Assembly: GCA_019634625.1 (NCBI GenBank)
Contig: JAHCBA010000005.1
Span: 62,001 to 126,000, forward strand
DNA from: Verrucomicrobiia bacterium
GTDB lineage: Bacteria > Verrucomicrobiota > Verrucomicrobiia > Limisphaerales > CAIMTB01
Direction: 5' to 3'
Length of the DNA stretch: 64,000 nt
Below, piece after piece: positions 36,595-45,868 of this stretch. The translations under genes were made by a program, and so were the position numbers. Positions within the stretch are counted from its first letter, which is position 1; each line of letters begins with the position of its first letter. The notes beneath the pieces are model-generated. The model saw only the letters and a list, made by a program, of their open reading frames with translations, was not told where the DNA came from and did not search any database.

Positions 36595-38034
36595 TTACTG
36601 GGGGTTTGTTGTGGACCCGCGGCCGGCCTCCGGACGGGCGGTGCGCAGGCAGTAAAGGCGGGCCGAGGTGCGGATCAGCAACCGGTCCCCGGCCAGGGCG
36701 GGTGTGGCCATGCACATGTCGTCGTCCGCCAGCGTGTTGGTATGGAGCAGTTCGAAGCTGTCGCCGGCACGCAGGACGTAGCAGACGCCGTCTTCGTTGA
36801 GGAAGAACACCCGTCCGTTGGCGGCCCAGGGGGAGGAGGTGAAGGCGAAACCCCGGGGCAGACGTTCGCGGTCGTAGAGCAAGCGACCGGTGGCGGCCTC
36901 GAAGGCGCTCACCAGCCCGCGATCATACAGGACATGGACCCGGCCATCGTAGTGGAGGGGCGAGGGGTTGTAGGGGCCGCCGACCGGGTTCGACCAGGCG
37001 ATGAAGGCATTGCGGGTTTCGTCCGGGGTCAGCGTGATGTCGCCCTGGGCGCCGGGGCGGACGGCATACAGCGGGCGGAGCGCGTCGCCCACGTAACCAG
37101 AGCTGACGAAGAGCAGTCCGCTGCCGGCGACCGGGGTGGGGATGGCGATGCCGGACATCCCGGAGAACGACCACAACAGCCGGCCCTCGAGATCGTAGCT
37201 GCGCACCGCGCCGCTGCCCGGGGTGACCAGTTCCGTGCGCCGGTCGTTCCGCCAGAGGAAGGGTGTCGCCCAGTTGCTCTTTTCGTCGCGGTCCACGCGC
37301 CACAATTCGCGTCCGGTGGCGGCTTCGATGGCCAACAGTTCGGCGCGTTCCTCGTTGTCGTTGACCAGGAAGAGGCGACCGCCGTGCAGGACGGGCGACG
37401 ACGCCGTGCCCCAGCCGTAACGCATCCGGCGCGGTTCCAGTGGCCTGGACCAGGCAGGGTTGCCGTCGGGTGTCAGGGCAAACAGGCCGATGCCACCAAA
37501 GAGGGCATACACCCGTTGGCCGTCGGTCACAGGGGTTTCGGCGCCGTAGCTGCTCTTGAGGTGGATGGGGGTGGGGGGCAGGCCGCGGTGAACGGTCCGT
37601 TCCCAGGCGATGGCTCCGGTTTCCAGGTCCAGGCAGAGCACCTTCCATTCATGTTCCGACCCGGGTGGTTCTGGTCGGTCCCCGCCGAAATAGAGGCCCT
37701 TCCTGGGTTCCTCGGACTCGCCCGAGTTCACCACCGTCGTGACGAACACGCGTGGTCCCCAGACGATGGGTGAAGACCAGCTGCGACCGGGAAGGTCGGT
37801 CTTCCACGCCACGTTTTCAGTGGCCGACCAGGTGTCCGGAACCCTGGGGTCGGCGCTGACGCCGGCGCCGTCGGGCCCGCGAAACTGGGGCCAAAGGGCC
37901 GTGCCTGGGTCGAGGGCCGGGGCCGGGGCGGTGACCATCCATGACACGATGCAGGCCAGGGCGGTGATCCAGACCCTCCCTGGACGGCGCCGTGGATACG
38001 GGACTGGGTGGGGCGGGAAGATGTCCGGTGGCAT
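36595..38034 (-). CDS. Exported PQQ-like beta-propeller protein
   Basis: 479 residues from ATG 38034. Signal-like segment 'VWITALACIVSWMVTAPAPA', then 'LWPQFRGPDGAGVSADPRVP', the hallmark of PVC outer-membrane-assembly/PQQ-like propellers. Blade motifs include 'KVLCLDLETGAIAWERTVHR', 'LLAIEAATGRELWRVDRDEK' and 'LVSAFEAATGRLLYDRERL'. Eight-bladed folds of this type occur in BamB and in quinoprotein dehydrogenases; I see no clear PQQ or metal ligands, so a binding rather than a catalytic role is plausible. Such proteins are numerous in Verrucomicrobiota, with unknown substrates. Confidence 0.88.
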   Translation of the reverse strand: MPPDIFPPHPVPYPRRRPGRVWITALACIVSWMVTAPAPALDPGTALWPQFRGPDGAGVSADPRVPDTWSATENVAWKTDLPGRSWSSPIVWGPRVFVTTVVNSGESEEPRKGLYFGGDRPEPPGSEHEWKVLCLDLETGAIAWERTVHRGLPPTPIHLKSSYGAETPVTDGQRVYALFGGIGLFALTPDGNPAWSRPLEPRRMRYGWGTASSPVLHGGRLFLVNDNEERAELLAIEAATGRELWRVDRDEKSNWATPFLWRNDRRTELVTPGSGAVRSYDLEGRLLWSFSGMSGIAIPTPVAGSGLLFVSSGYVGDALRPLYAVRPGAQGDITLTPDETRNAFIAWSNPVGGPYNPSPLHYDGRVHVLYDRGLVSAFEAATGRLLYDRERLPRGFAFTSSPWAANGRVFFLNEDGVCYVLRAGDSFELLHTNTLADDDMCMATPALAGDRLLIRTSARLYCLRTARPEAGRGSTTNPQ

Positions 38035-38140
38035 GAGGGGTTGGGCAGGGCGGAGGGGGCAACTTCTATCAGGGCCGGGATTCGGATACCAGAACCGCGG
38101 GCGTGGGCCAATGCCACACTGCGAACTGGCCCGGAGGGCC

Positions 38141-38295
38141 GTGCATCCCGGAATTGTGGGGAGAGGCGCGAACTTCGCGAAGCATCGCCTCGGAGGGCCG
38201 AGTTCCACGAGGCCGCAACGATGGGGTGCGTTGGGCTGAGGACTCGCGGAGCTTGTCCCTCCGATTGGCTGCCTCCTCACCGACATTCCTGCCGG
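38141..38295. repeat. Interspersed palindromic element, copy C
   Basis: It begins GTGCATCCCGGAATTGTGGG; the core has 'CTCGGAGGGCCGAGTTCCAC' followed by 'GAGGCCGCAACG', then the inverted arm 'GAGGACTCGCGGAGCTTGTC'. The two inner arms are reverse complements with few mismatches, so a long hairpin is possible. It lies between the divergent PQQ-like propeller and pseudopilin genes. Confidence 0.85.
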
Positions 38296-38449
38296 CTGGA
38301 AGACAAGGCTTGACCTCCGTTACGCACTAATGTAATCCGAGAACATCAACGCCCGGCAGAAGAAGCGGTTCGCGACGGGATGGTGTTGGGGTGGAGTGGC
38401 GAAGTGCGGCGGATCCCGGGCGGTCGTGTGTCATCCGGAATCGACCCTT

Positions 38450-39304
38450 ATGAAGACGAGAACACGGCGTGGATTCACGCTGATCGAGTTGCTGGTGGTG
38501 ATTGCGATCATTGGGATCCTGGCGAGTTTGTTGTTGCCGGGGTTGAGTCAGGCGAAGGAACGGGCGCACGAGACGACCTGCATCAACAATCTGCGGCAGA
38601 TCGGAATCGGCATACGCCTGTACATGGAGGATTACCGGTCCCATTACCCGCCTTCGCGCGTCGAGCGTCGGGATCCCGTCACGGGGCGGTTGATACGAAC
38701 GTATGACGTTCGGTACACGATGGGGGGGGCGATGCAGAAGACGGAGGATCACCCGATGACGATCTATGCGCCGAAGGAGTTGCGTCCCCTGAATCCGTAC
38801 GTGCCCGCGGAGGCGACATTTGAGTGTCCGCGGGATCGCGGTGTACCGTGGCAGGCGTGCGCGGATTGTCCCGGGATGCCGGACCGGAAGTGGGAGGAGC
38901 TGGGTTGCAGTTACAATTACAACGCCGGACAGTTCACCAGGCTCACGGTGGCGGCGACGCGGGAGCCGCAGGAGGATCCGGAGGACGGGATGGCGGGCAA
39001 GGCGGAGAACTGGGTTCGCGAGCCATCACGCTATATTTCGATGTATGAGCCGCCGGCGCGGCCGTGGGGATGCGCGGGGGAACCGGCGGTTTGGGTGCAA
39101 TGGCACCGGGCTCGCGGGGCTTCGACCTACCACGATCCGGTGGTGGCTCCGCCGGCGTTCTATTCGCCGGTGTTGTTCGTGGATGGTCATGTGAAGTTTC
39201 ACAATTTCACCCGGGCGTTGCGGGACGACCCTCTGTATCCCTACGAGCCGACACGTGACTGGATCTGGTACCGGCCGAAGGACCCGGAGGTTGCGAGCCG
39301 TTGA
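38450..39304 (+). CDS. Type II secretion/pilin-like protein (verrucomicrobial pseudopilin family)
   Basis: 284 residues from ATG 38450. Class III leader and N-methylation helix '[19 protein letters not shown]' with Gly-Phe cleavage site and Glu5. The body carries '[20 protein letters not shown]' and an xDG element '[13 protein letters not shown]' near the end, typical of the DUF1559/H-X9-DG pseudopilins that occur in tens of copies in Verrucomicrobiota and Planctomycetota. Four cysteines ('[15 protein letters not shown]') could form disulfides or bind metal. No other secretion genes are near. It is 7 bases upstream of the DUF3179 gene. Confidence 0.9.
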   Translation: MKTRTRRGFTLIELLVVIAIIGILASLLLPGLSQAKERAHETTCINNLRQIGIGIRLYMEDYRSHYPPSRVERRDPVTGRLIRTYDVRYTMGGAMQKTEDHPMTIYAPKELRPLNPYVPAEATFECPRDRGVPWQACADCPGMPDRKWEELGCSYNYNAGQFTRLTVAATREPQEDPEDGMAGKAENWVREPSRYISMYEPPARPWGCAGEPAVWVQWHRARGASTYHDPVVAPPAFYSPVLFVDGHVKFHNFTRALRDDPLYPYEPTRDWIWYRPKDPEVASR

Positions 39305-39311
39305 ACCGAGC

Positions 39312-40709
39312 ATGGAACAGCAGGTTGAGATTCGATTGCTGGCGCGACTGGTTGGCGCCATGGCGCCGGCCTTCGGGGAGTCGGGAATGGGCGGCCCGGC
39401 GATGGCCGGGGTTTTGAGGAGGTCGATGTCGTGCTCATGTGTTTCGTGCGGCATCGAGGTGTCCGGTGAGGACCTGATTGCGGCGGGACCCGGATCGGCG
39501 GAAGCGGAGGGGTTGACGGAGAAGCAACGCCGTCTCCAGATGGGCTACTGCGCGCGCCGGGATTGTCCGGCGGTGTATTACCGGGTTCGGTTCCAGGTTT
39601 GCGAGGGGGTGGATTGGCCGTCGATCTGGTCCAGGACCGAACGCGAACTGGGGACGTCAGCATCGACGGCAACCAGGGTTTCCGGACCGGCCTGGTGGGT
39701 GCGCGGGTGGAATGAAGTTCGCGCCCGGATTTCCAGGCGGCCGTGGGTTGCACTGGGAGGGGTGGCGGGCGTGGCGGTGCTCGCGGTCGTGGGAATGGTG
39801 CGATCCGGAATTGCCGTTCCGGGCCTCGTGCCCCGGGGCCGGACGTTCATGGTTGCCAACGCGGGGGGTCAACTGCATCCGGCCAGGGGGCGGGACGCCA
39901 TTCCGGCGGTGACCGATCCGGTGTTCGCGGCCACGGCACCGAACACGTCGGGACTGGAGGACGACGACTGGGTCATCGGGGTGGTTCGCGGTTCGGAAGC
40001 GCGGGCGTATCCACTCTGGATCCTCTCGCAGCGGGAGATTGTGAACGACCGGTTCGGTTCCGAACCGATCTGCGTGACGTATTGTCCATGGTCGGCGTCG
40101 GCGGTCGCGTTTGTCGCACGCGTCGGGAGGCGTCGGGCCACGTTTGGCAATGAGGGGGCGGTCTATGAGTGCAACCTGGTGATGTACGACCGGGCGACGG
40201 GAAGCCTTTGGCATCAACTGGGCGGAGTGGCGATCGAGGGTTTGCATTCCGGGGTGCGATTGACGGCCGTCCCGGCGCCCGTGCTTCGATGGGGCGATTG
40301 GCGGCGGCAACATCCCGCGACCCAGGTGCTGGTCGGGGACGCGCGGCAAGGAAGGTTTTATCGGACCGGACCGATGGAACGTGGCCAGGGACGCTTCCAG
40401 GTGGAGTCACCATCGGCACCTGTCAGCCGGGAGGACCCCCGTCTGCCGCCGATGCAGCCGGTGGCGGGTTTCCGGTACGGGGAGCATGCGGTCTGTGTGC
40501 CGGTGGAGGTGCTTTCCTGGCTGGAGGGTGAACGCATGGAACTGCCGGGATTCCCGTGGCCGGTGGAGATCCAGTCGGAACGCGGCCGGGTGAAGGTGCA
40601 CGGGGCGGAGGGAGCACCCGTCGACGTTCCGCTGGTGGAGGCGTACTGGTTCACATGGTACGCCGCGTTTCCTGACAGCATCGTGCTGCCTCCGGCGCCA
40701 CGGCGTTGA
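39312..40709 (+). CDS. DUF3179 domain membrane protein
   Basis: 465 residues from ATG 39312. The N-terminal part has possible zinc-binding cysteines ('CSCVSCGIEV', 'YCARRDCPAVYY'). A single membrane helix 'WVALGGVAGVAVLAVVGMV' lies near 140-160. A DUF3179 domain (about 185-455) has 'VIGVVRGSEARAYPLWIL', 'EIVNDRFG', 'VTYCPWSASAVAF' and 'GSLWHQLGGVAIEG'. The function of DUF3179 is unknown; the conserved Cys and His suggest metal or redox chemistry outside the membrane. The 7-base gap to the pseudopilin gene suggests co-transcription, although a functional link is not obvious. Confidence 0.85.
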   Translation: MEQQVEIRLLARLVGAMAPAFGESGMGGPAMAGVLRRSMSCSCVSCGIEVSGEDLIAAGPGSAEAEGLTEKQRRLQMGYCARRDCPAVYYRVRFQVCEGVDWPSIWSRTERELGTSASTATRVSGPAWWVRGWNEVRARISRRPWVALGGVAGVAVLAVVGMVRSGIAVPGLVPRGRTFMVANAGGQLHPARGRDAIPAVTDPVFAATAPNTSGLEDDDWVIGVVRGSEARAYPLWILSQREIVNDRFGSEPICVTYCPWSASAVAFVARVGRRRATFGNEGAVYECNLVMYDRATGSLWHQLGGVAIEGLHSGVRLTAVPAPVLRWGDWRRQHPATQVLVGDARQGRFYRTGPMERGQGRFQVESPSAPVSREDPRLPPMQPVAGFRYGEHAVCVPVEVLSWLEGERMELPGFPWPVEIQSERGRVKVHGAEGAPVDVPLVEAYWFTWYAAFPDSIVLPPAPRR

Positions 40710-40845
40710 CGGCGTCCCGGGGCGGGCGGCAGCCGGCTTTGTCTCTTCCGCGACCGGCCGGGCGATGGAGCGGAGTCATGGCTGCCACAAGGACGGCAAG
40801 GGCACGAGCCAGAGTCGATCTCCTGATGGAAGCACCCGGTCGCCC

Positions 40846-41226
40846 AATCGGAACGATCTCCATCCGCCCGGCCAGCGATTCCGACAATCGCGGCGGGATC
40901 ATGACGTTGGCGGACGCCGTCAGCAGGAAGCGGCCGGCCACTCGATGCTGGTCCACGGCCAGCTTGATGGCAGGGAACAAGTCCGGGGCTTGCTGGATTT
41001 CATCGAGGACGACAGGTCCGGAAAGGTTTCGGATGAACCCGGTCGGATCCGCGGTGGCCAGCGCGAGGGTGGCGGCATCGTCGAGGGTGAAGTAGGTGGC
41101 ACCGGAACGTTGGCCGATGGCCTGAGCGAGAGTGGTCTTACCGGTCTGGCGGGCCCCGTTGAGGAGGACGACCGGAGTATCGCCCAGGGCGCGCCGGAGG
41201 GGCTCATCGATATGTCGCCGGATCAC
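40846..41226 (-). pseudogene. Truncated AAA ATPase (AAA_14/DUF4143 type)
   Basis: From a GTG at 41226 about 127 residues match the N-terminal ATPase domain of the AAA_14 family: Walker A 'LLNGARQTGKTTLAQAIG', 'YFTLDDAATLALATADPTGF' and Walker B 'GPVVLDEIQQAPDLF', ending 'ESLAGRMEIVPIG'. Normal family members continue for about 250 more residues into DUF4143. Here the frame runs into unrelated sequence and the 3' end of the DUF3179 gene (nominal stop at 40651). The 5' side abuts the palindromic element at 41290. I read it as a gene cut short by rearrangement. Confidence 0.8.
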
Positions 41227-41289
41227 GGACGTTTTTTCACCGGTTCATGGTGAATTTGCAGGACATGGCTTGCGTGAACGGGGATACCC

Positions 41290-41450
41290 GTGAGTTCTGA
41301 AGTTGTCGGTCGAGGTGCGAACTCCGCGAAGCGGCGCTTCGGAGGGCCGAGTTCCACGAGGCCGCAACGGTGTGGAGCGTTGGGTTGAGGACTCGCGGAG
41401 CTCGTCCCTCCGATTCGCTGCCTCTTCACCCACAACTCCGGGATGCACCG
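41290..41450. repeat. Interspersed palindromic element, copy D (most complete right half)
   Basis: The core 'GCTTCGGAGGGCCGAGTTCC', 'ACGAGGCCGCAACGG' and 'GGACTCGCGGAGCTCGTCCC' is followed by 'CTCCGATTCGCTGCCTC' and a terminal 'CACAACTCCGGGATGCAC', the reverse complement of the left terminus seen in copies A, C and E. Over about 105 bp it differs from copy E (61166) at only about three positions by eye. Confidence 0.88.
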
Positions 41451-41533
41451 GGGGCATCTGCGAGTGGATTCATGGCGGGTCGCTTTCGTCACGATTCGCT
41501 TTGCGGGTGCCGGTCGATCCTTAGAGTGACCGC

Positions 41534-43099
41534 ATGTCGTCGCGTTGTTTCGCCGTGGTTGGTGCCCTGCTGGCCCTCATCGTTTCGCCGGTGGCGGCTG
41601 CCCGGCCGGCTCCGTTGCCGGACGCCTCGTGGGACCGGTTGCCGGAGTGGCGCGGTTTCAACCTGCTCAACCGGTTTCATCGCGACTGGGCCACCCGGCC
41701 GTTCGAGGAGGCGGAGTTTCAGCTCCTGGCGCGGCTGGGGTTCAATTTCGTCCGGTTGCCCATCGACTACCGCACTCTGATCGTCGGCACCAACTGGACC
41801 GAGTTCTCGTCCGCGGCGCTTGAGGACCTGGACCGCGTCATGGTGTACGGGGAGCGCCACGGCATTCATGTGTGCGTCAATTTCCACCGCATCGCCGGGT
41901 TCACTGTCGCGTCGCCGCCCGAACCGCTGGACCTCTTCACCGATCCCGAGGCGCAACGGGTGGCGGCACTGCATTGGTCCACCCTCGCCCGACGGTACGC
42001 CGGCCGTCCGAATTCCCACGTCAGCTTCAACCTGTTCAACGAACCCCACGGGGTGTCCGCCCTGGTGTATTCGAATGTCGTGGCCCGTCTCGTTGCCGCC
42101 ATCCGGGCGGAGGATCCCGAACGCCTGATCATTGCCGACGGACTCGAGTACGGGCGCATGCCCGTCCCCGAACTCATCCCCCTGCGGGTGGCCCAGGCGA
42201 CCCGCGGTTACGCGCCGTTCGGGCTCACCCATTACCGCGCCAGTTGGGTGACCGGGTCCGATTCCTGGCCGGTTCCCGTCTGGCCCGCCTCGCGTGTCAA
42301 TCATCACCTGTACGGTTCCATGAAACAGGAATACCAGAGCCCGCTCGTCCTGGCCGGACCTTTCCCGGTGCCCACCCGCCTTCGGGTGCACGTCAACCAG
42401 GTCTCCTCACGCGCCCGGCTGGTGGTGCGGGCCGACAACGCCGTTCTGCTCGACAAGCTTTTCGTGCCCGGGGCGGGGGAAGGCGAATGGGCCGAGGTGG
42501 TGCATCGACCGGAATGGAACAGCTATCAGAATTTCTACCGGCGGGACTACACCGCCGTGATCCCCGCCGGTTCGGCACGGGTGACCGTTGCCAACACCGA
42601 CGGCGACTGGCTGACCTTCCGGGAGGTGGGATTGCTTCCCGAACGGCCGGGTGCGGTCGAGGTGGTGCTGCGGCCCGGGAGCATGGATTGGGGCGAACGC
42701 CAGGTCGGCACCGTCGAGTATCGGGATGGCGACACGGTGGAACCGTTCCGCTACCCGGAGGCGTTGGGACGCGACTGGCTGTGGCGGGAAACGATCCAGC
42801 CCTGGATCGAGCTGCGGGAACGCGGGGTGGGCGTGATGGTGGGGGAGTGGGGTGTGCATCATCAGACCCCGCACCCGGTGGCTCTGGCCTGGATGCGCGA
42901 CATGCTGGCGAATTATCGCCGGGCCGGCCTGGGCTGGGCCCTGTGGAATTTCGGCGGGAGCTTCGGCCCCCTCGATTCCAACCGGCGCGATGTGGAGTAC
43001 GAACCCCTGGAAGGGCGGCAAGCCGACCGTGCCATGCTCGATCTGCTGGTGGGTGCGGCCGGGCAGGGAGGCGTGGCCGTTCCTCCATCCCCGCGGTGA
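41534..43099 (+). CDS. Secreted glycoside hydrolase family 5 enzyme with an inserted beta-sandwich
   Basis: 521 residues with signal peptide 'CFAVVGALLALIVSPVAAA'. The TIM barrel starts 'WRGFNLLNRF' and 'LGFNFVRLPIDYR'. Acid/base Glu170 lies in 'FNLFNEPHG', a conserved His in 'GLTHYRASW', and nucleophile Glu438 in 'VMVGEWGVHHQ'. GH5 enzymes cleave beta-1,4-glucans, mannans and related polymers. Unusually, about 130 residues (265-395: 'TRLRVHVNQVSSRARLVVRA', 'SARVTVANTDGDWLTFREV') are inserted between the catalytic glutamates and look like a carbohydrate-binding beta-sandwich. The gene stands alone, just downstream of copy D. Confidence 0.9.
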   Translation: MSSRCFAVVGALLALIVSPVAAARPAPLPDASWDRLPEWRGFNLLNRFHRDWATRPFEEAEFQLLARLGFNFVRLPIDYRTLIVGTNWTEFSSAALEDLDRVMVYGERHGIHVCVNFHRIAGFTVASPPEPLDLFTDPEAQRVAALHWSTLARRYAGRPNSHVSFNLFNEPHGVSALVYSNVVARLVAAIRAEDPERLIIADGLEYGRMPVPELIPLRVAQATRGYAPFGLTHYRASWVTGSDSWPVPVWPASRVNHHLYGSMKQEYQSPLVLAGPFPVPTRLRVHVNQVSSRARLVVRADNAVLLDKLFVPGAGEGEWAEVVHRPEWNSYQNFYRRDYTAVIPAGSARVTVANTDGDWLTFREVGLLPERPGAVEVVLRPGSMDWGERQVGTVEYRDGDTVEPFRYPEALGRDWLWRETIQPWIELRERGVGVMVGEWGVHHQTPHPVALAWMRDMLANYRRAGLGWALWNFGGSFGPLDSNRRDVEYEPLEGRQADRAMLDLLVGAAGQGGVAVPPSPR

Positions 43100-43243
43100 G
43101 CCCCGGACCGGCGGCGATGAAGGCGGCATGGCGGACCGGTGGGGGCCGGGCGCCGGCAGGGCAAGTTCTGGTGGGGAAATGGCACGGTAGGGCTGGTCAG
43201 GGGGGGGCGGCCCTTGAAGGATGAACGGCAAGGCGATGCATCC

Positions 43244-44551
43244 ATGAGTGGCCCCACGCGATTCGACCTGACCCAGGCGGAGATTCCGTCCGCATGGTAC
43301 AACCTGAACGCCGATTTTCCGGAGCCGTTGCCGCCGCCGTTGCATCCGGGGACGCGGGAGCCGCTGACGCCGGAAGCGATGGAGGGGTTGTTTCCGAGGA
43401 ATCTGATCGAGCAGGAGATCAGTGCGGAGCGGTGGATCGAGATTCCGGAACCGGTGCGGGAGATCTATGCGCTGTGGCGTCCGACACCGCTGCTTCGGGC
43501 GGTGCGGTTCGAGAGGGCGCTGCAGACGCCGGCCCGCATCTATTACAAGTACGAGGGGGTGAGTCCGGCCGGGAGTCACAAGGTGAACACCTCGGTGCCG
43601 CAGGCGTACTTCAACAAGCTGGCGGGGACGCGGCGGCTGGCGACCGAGACGGGGGCGGGGCAGTGGGGTTCGTCGCTCGGGTTCGCGTGCCGTCTCTTCG
43701 GGCTGGAATGCAATGTGTACATGGTGCGGGTGAGTTACGACAGCAAGCCGTACCGGCGGATGCTGATGCACACGTGGGGCGCGACGGTCCATGCGAGTCC
43801 GAGCGGGCAGACGGCGTACGGCCGGCGTTTGCAGGCGGAGGATCCGGACTGTCCGGGCAGCCTGGGCATTGCGATCAGCGAGGCCATCGAGGACGCAACC
43901 ACCCATCCGCACACGAAGTATTCCCTGGGGAGCGTGTTGAATCACGTGTGTCTGCACCAGACGGTCATCGGGCAGGAGACGCTGCGACAGATGGAGCGTG
44001 CCGGGGAGGAGCCCGACGTGATCATCGGGTGCTGCGGGGGCGGGAGCAATTTCGCGGGTCTGGCGTTTCCGTATCTGCGGAGGAAGATCGTGGAGGGGAA
44101 GCCGTACCGGGTCATCGGCGTCGAGCCGTCGGCCTGTCCCACCCTGACGCAGGGGGAGTTGCGGTACGATTTCGGGGACACGGCGGAGATGACGCCGTTG
44201 ATGATGATGCACACCCTGGGACACCGGTTCATGCCGCCATCGATTCATTCGGGGGGACTGCGGTACCACGGGATGGCGCCCATGGTGAGTCACGCGCTGA
44301 AGCTGGGTTTGATGGAGGCGGAGGCGTACCAGCAGACCGAGGTGTTCGAGGCGGCCACGTTGTTTGCCCGGAGCGAGGGGCTGGTGCCGGCGCCGGAGTC
44401 GGCGCATGCGATTGCCTCGGTGGTGAACGAGGCGAAGCGCTGCCGGGAGTCTGGCGAATCGCGGGTGCTGCTGTTCAACCTGTCCGGTCATGGGCTCCTG
44501 GACCTGAGCGCCTACGAGGCGTACCTGGGTGGCGGGTTGACGGACGGGTAA
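43244..44551 (+). CDS. Tryptophan synthase beta-like protein, TrpB2 type
   Basis: 435 residues from ATG 43244. A fold-type II PLP enzyme; the Schiff-base Lys is K113 in '[11 protein letters not shown]', and the phosphate loop is '[12 protein letters not shown]'. The extended N-terminus ('[20 protein letters not shown]'), '[10 protein letters not shown]' and '[17 protein letters not shown]' identify the TrpB2 subgroup (about 430-450 residues), which joins indole and serine, or O-phosphoserine in some archaea, without needing TrpA. There are no other trp genes in the window, consistent with an indole-salvage role. An AraC-type regulator follows on the same strand. Confidence 0.92.
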   Translation: MSGPTRFDLTQAEIPSAWYNLNADFPEPLPPPLHPGTREPLTPEAMEGLFPRNLIEQEISAERWIEIPEPVREIYALWRPTPLLRAVRFERALQTPARIYYKYEGVSPAGSHKVNTSVPQAYFNKLAGTRRLATETGAGQWGSSLGFACRLFGLECNVYMVRVSYDSKPYRRMLMHTWGATVHASPSGQTAYGRRLQAEDPDCPGSLGIAISEAIEDATTHPHTKYSLGSVLNHVCLHQTVIGQETLRQMERAGEEPDVIIGCCGGGSNFAGLAFPYLRRKIVEGKPYRVIGVEPSACPTLTQGELRYDFGDTAEMTPLMMMHTLGHRFMPPSIHSGGLRYHGMAPMVSHALKLGLMEAEAYQQTEVFEAATLFARSEGLVPAPESAHAIASVVNEAKRCRESGESRVLLFNLSGHGLLDLSAYEAYLGGGLTDG

Positions 44552-44659
44552 CTGTGCCGTGAGGGGTTGTGGGAGAGGCGGCACGAAGGGCGCAAGCGGA
44601 AGACAATTTGGGACAAGCGACAGCAAGCGGCGCGGGCGGGGACGGGTTAGAGAGACGGG

Positions 44660-45631
44660 GTGTGCGCCGACCGTTCGGACTCCGGTGACGGGGAGGAAGG
44701 TTGCCGATGGGAATCGGCGGCGTGGGCGCGTGTGGGTCGGGGTTGGTGCCCGTTGTTCGGCGGGTTCCACGAATTGGGCTTCAGTTTCGAGTGGCACGAT
44801 TTCGAGATGGAACGGGAGGGCCTTGACTGGGCGCCGAGTTTTCATCCGGGAAGCCTCGAGATCTGCCTCAACCTGGCCGGGGACGGAACGGTGGCCGGGG
44901 ACGGGTCGAGCCTGCGACTGACGCCGGGGACCTGCGGGTTCTACGTGCCCGGGGAAGCGGGGTTGAGGGCGAGGCGCGAGGCGGGAGGGAGACACCAGTT
45001 TCTCACGGTGGAACTGGCCCGTCCCTTCCTGCGGACGCGGCTGGCGGCATCGGCGGAGCGGCTGCATCCGGTCGTGCGGGCCCTGGTCGAGGAGGGACCC
45101 GGCAAAGTGGGTGTGGGCGGGGTGGAACGGCTCAATCCGCGTCAACTCGAACTCGTGCGGGCCCTGCGCAGTCCGCCGGTGCCGCGGGCGGCGCGACGAT
45201 TGTGGTACGAGGCGCGGGCGCTGGATGTGCTGGTGGAGTGCTGCTTTGCGCCGGCGGCGGACGAGTTGTTCTGCCAGCGTCAATTGCGTCTGCAGCGGGA
45301 CCGGGTGGCGGAGGCCATCGGCATCTTGAAACGGAACCTCGCGGAACCGCCGTCGCTCGGGAAACTGGCGCGCGAGGTGGGGGTGAGTCCGTGCTACCTG
45401 AGCCGGACTTTTTCGAGGGAGATGGGGGTGTCGCTGAGCCAGTTCCTGCGGCGGTTGCGGCTGGATCGGGCGGCGGAACTGCTGAGGAGCGGGGAATACA
45501 ACGTGACCGAGGCGGCGTTCGAGGTGGGTTACAACAGCCTGAGCCACTTCAGCGCGGCGTTTCACGAAACCTTCGGGATCTGTCCGGGACTCTATCCGCT
45601 CCGTGCGAAACCGGCGGCGAAGGGGAAGTGA
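44660..45631 (+). CDS. AraC-family transcriptional regulator
   Basis: Up to 323 residues from a GTG at 44660; the true start could be further in, since the first 40 residues look unstructured. A cupin-like sensing region ('GSLEICLNLAGDGTVAGDGS', 'LRLTPGTCGFYVPGEAG') is followed by the double helix-turn-helix at about 215-315: 'PSLGKLAREVGVSPCYLSRT', 'GVSLSQFLRRLRLDRAAELL' and 'NVTEAAFEVGYNSLSHFSAA'. It probably responds to a small ligand. Downstream, after a repeat fragment, comes the nucleoside transporter gene; either that or trpB2 could be a target, but there is no direct evidence. Confidence 0.88.
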   Translation: MCADRSDSGDGEEGCRWESAAWARVGRGWCPLFGGFHELGFSFEWHDFEMEREGLDWAPSFHPGSLEICLNLAGDGTVAGDGSSLRLTPGTCGFYVPGEAGLRARREAGGRHQFLTVELARPFLRTRLAASAERLHPVVRALVEEGPGKVGVGGVERLNPRQLELVRALRSPPVPRAARRLWYEARALDVLVECCFAPAADELFCQRQLRLQRDRVAEAIGILKRNLAEPPSLGKLAREVGVSPCYLSRTFSREMGVSLSQFLRRLRLDRAAELLRSGEYNVTEAAFEVGYNSLSHFSAAFHETFGICPGLYPLRAKPAAKGK

Positions 45632-45685
45632 GGGGCGGCGGAACGGCATCGTGTCAGCCGTCCGAAAGGCGCGCCCTACCGGGCC

Positions 45686-45720
45686 GCTGGGATGAGGACT
45701 CGCGGAGCTCGTCCCTCCGA
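45686..45720. repeat. Interspersed palindromic element, fragment F
   Basis: 'GCTGGGATGAGGACTCGCGG' followed by 'AGCTCGTCCCTCCGA' is the right inner arm of the family (compare 41388-41412). No left arm is present. Confidence 0.65.
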
Positions 45721-45868
45721 AGGGTGAAGCAGGGTGGGGCGGGTGAGCGCTTGCATCGCGGGGTGGGAGGGGGCGAGCCTTGGTCAGGGTTGCACGAGCG
45801 GGGGCGATCGGCCGTTGTGATGGGGCCGTGGGGTCGTCCGGGTTTTCGGCACCCGGTTCAGGATCAGG

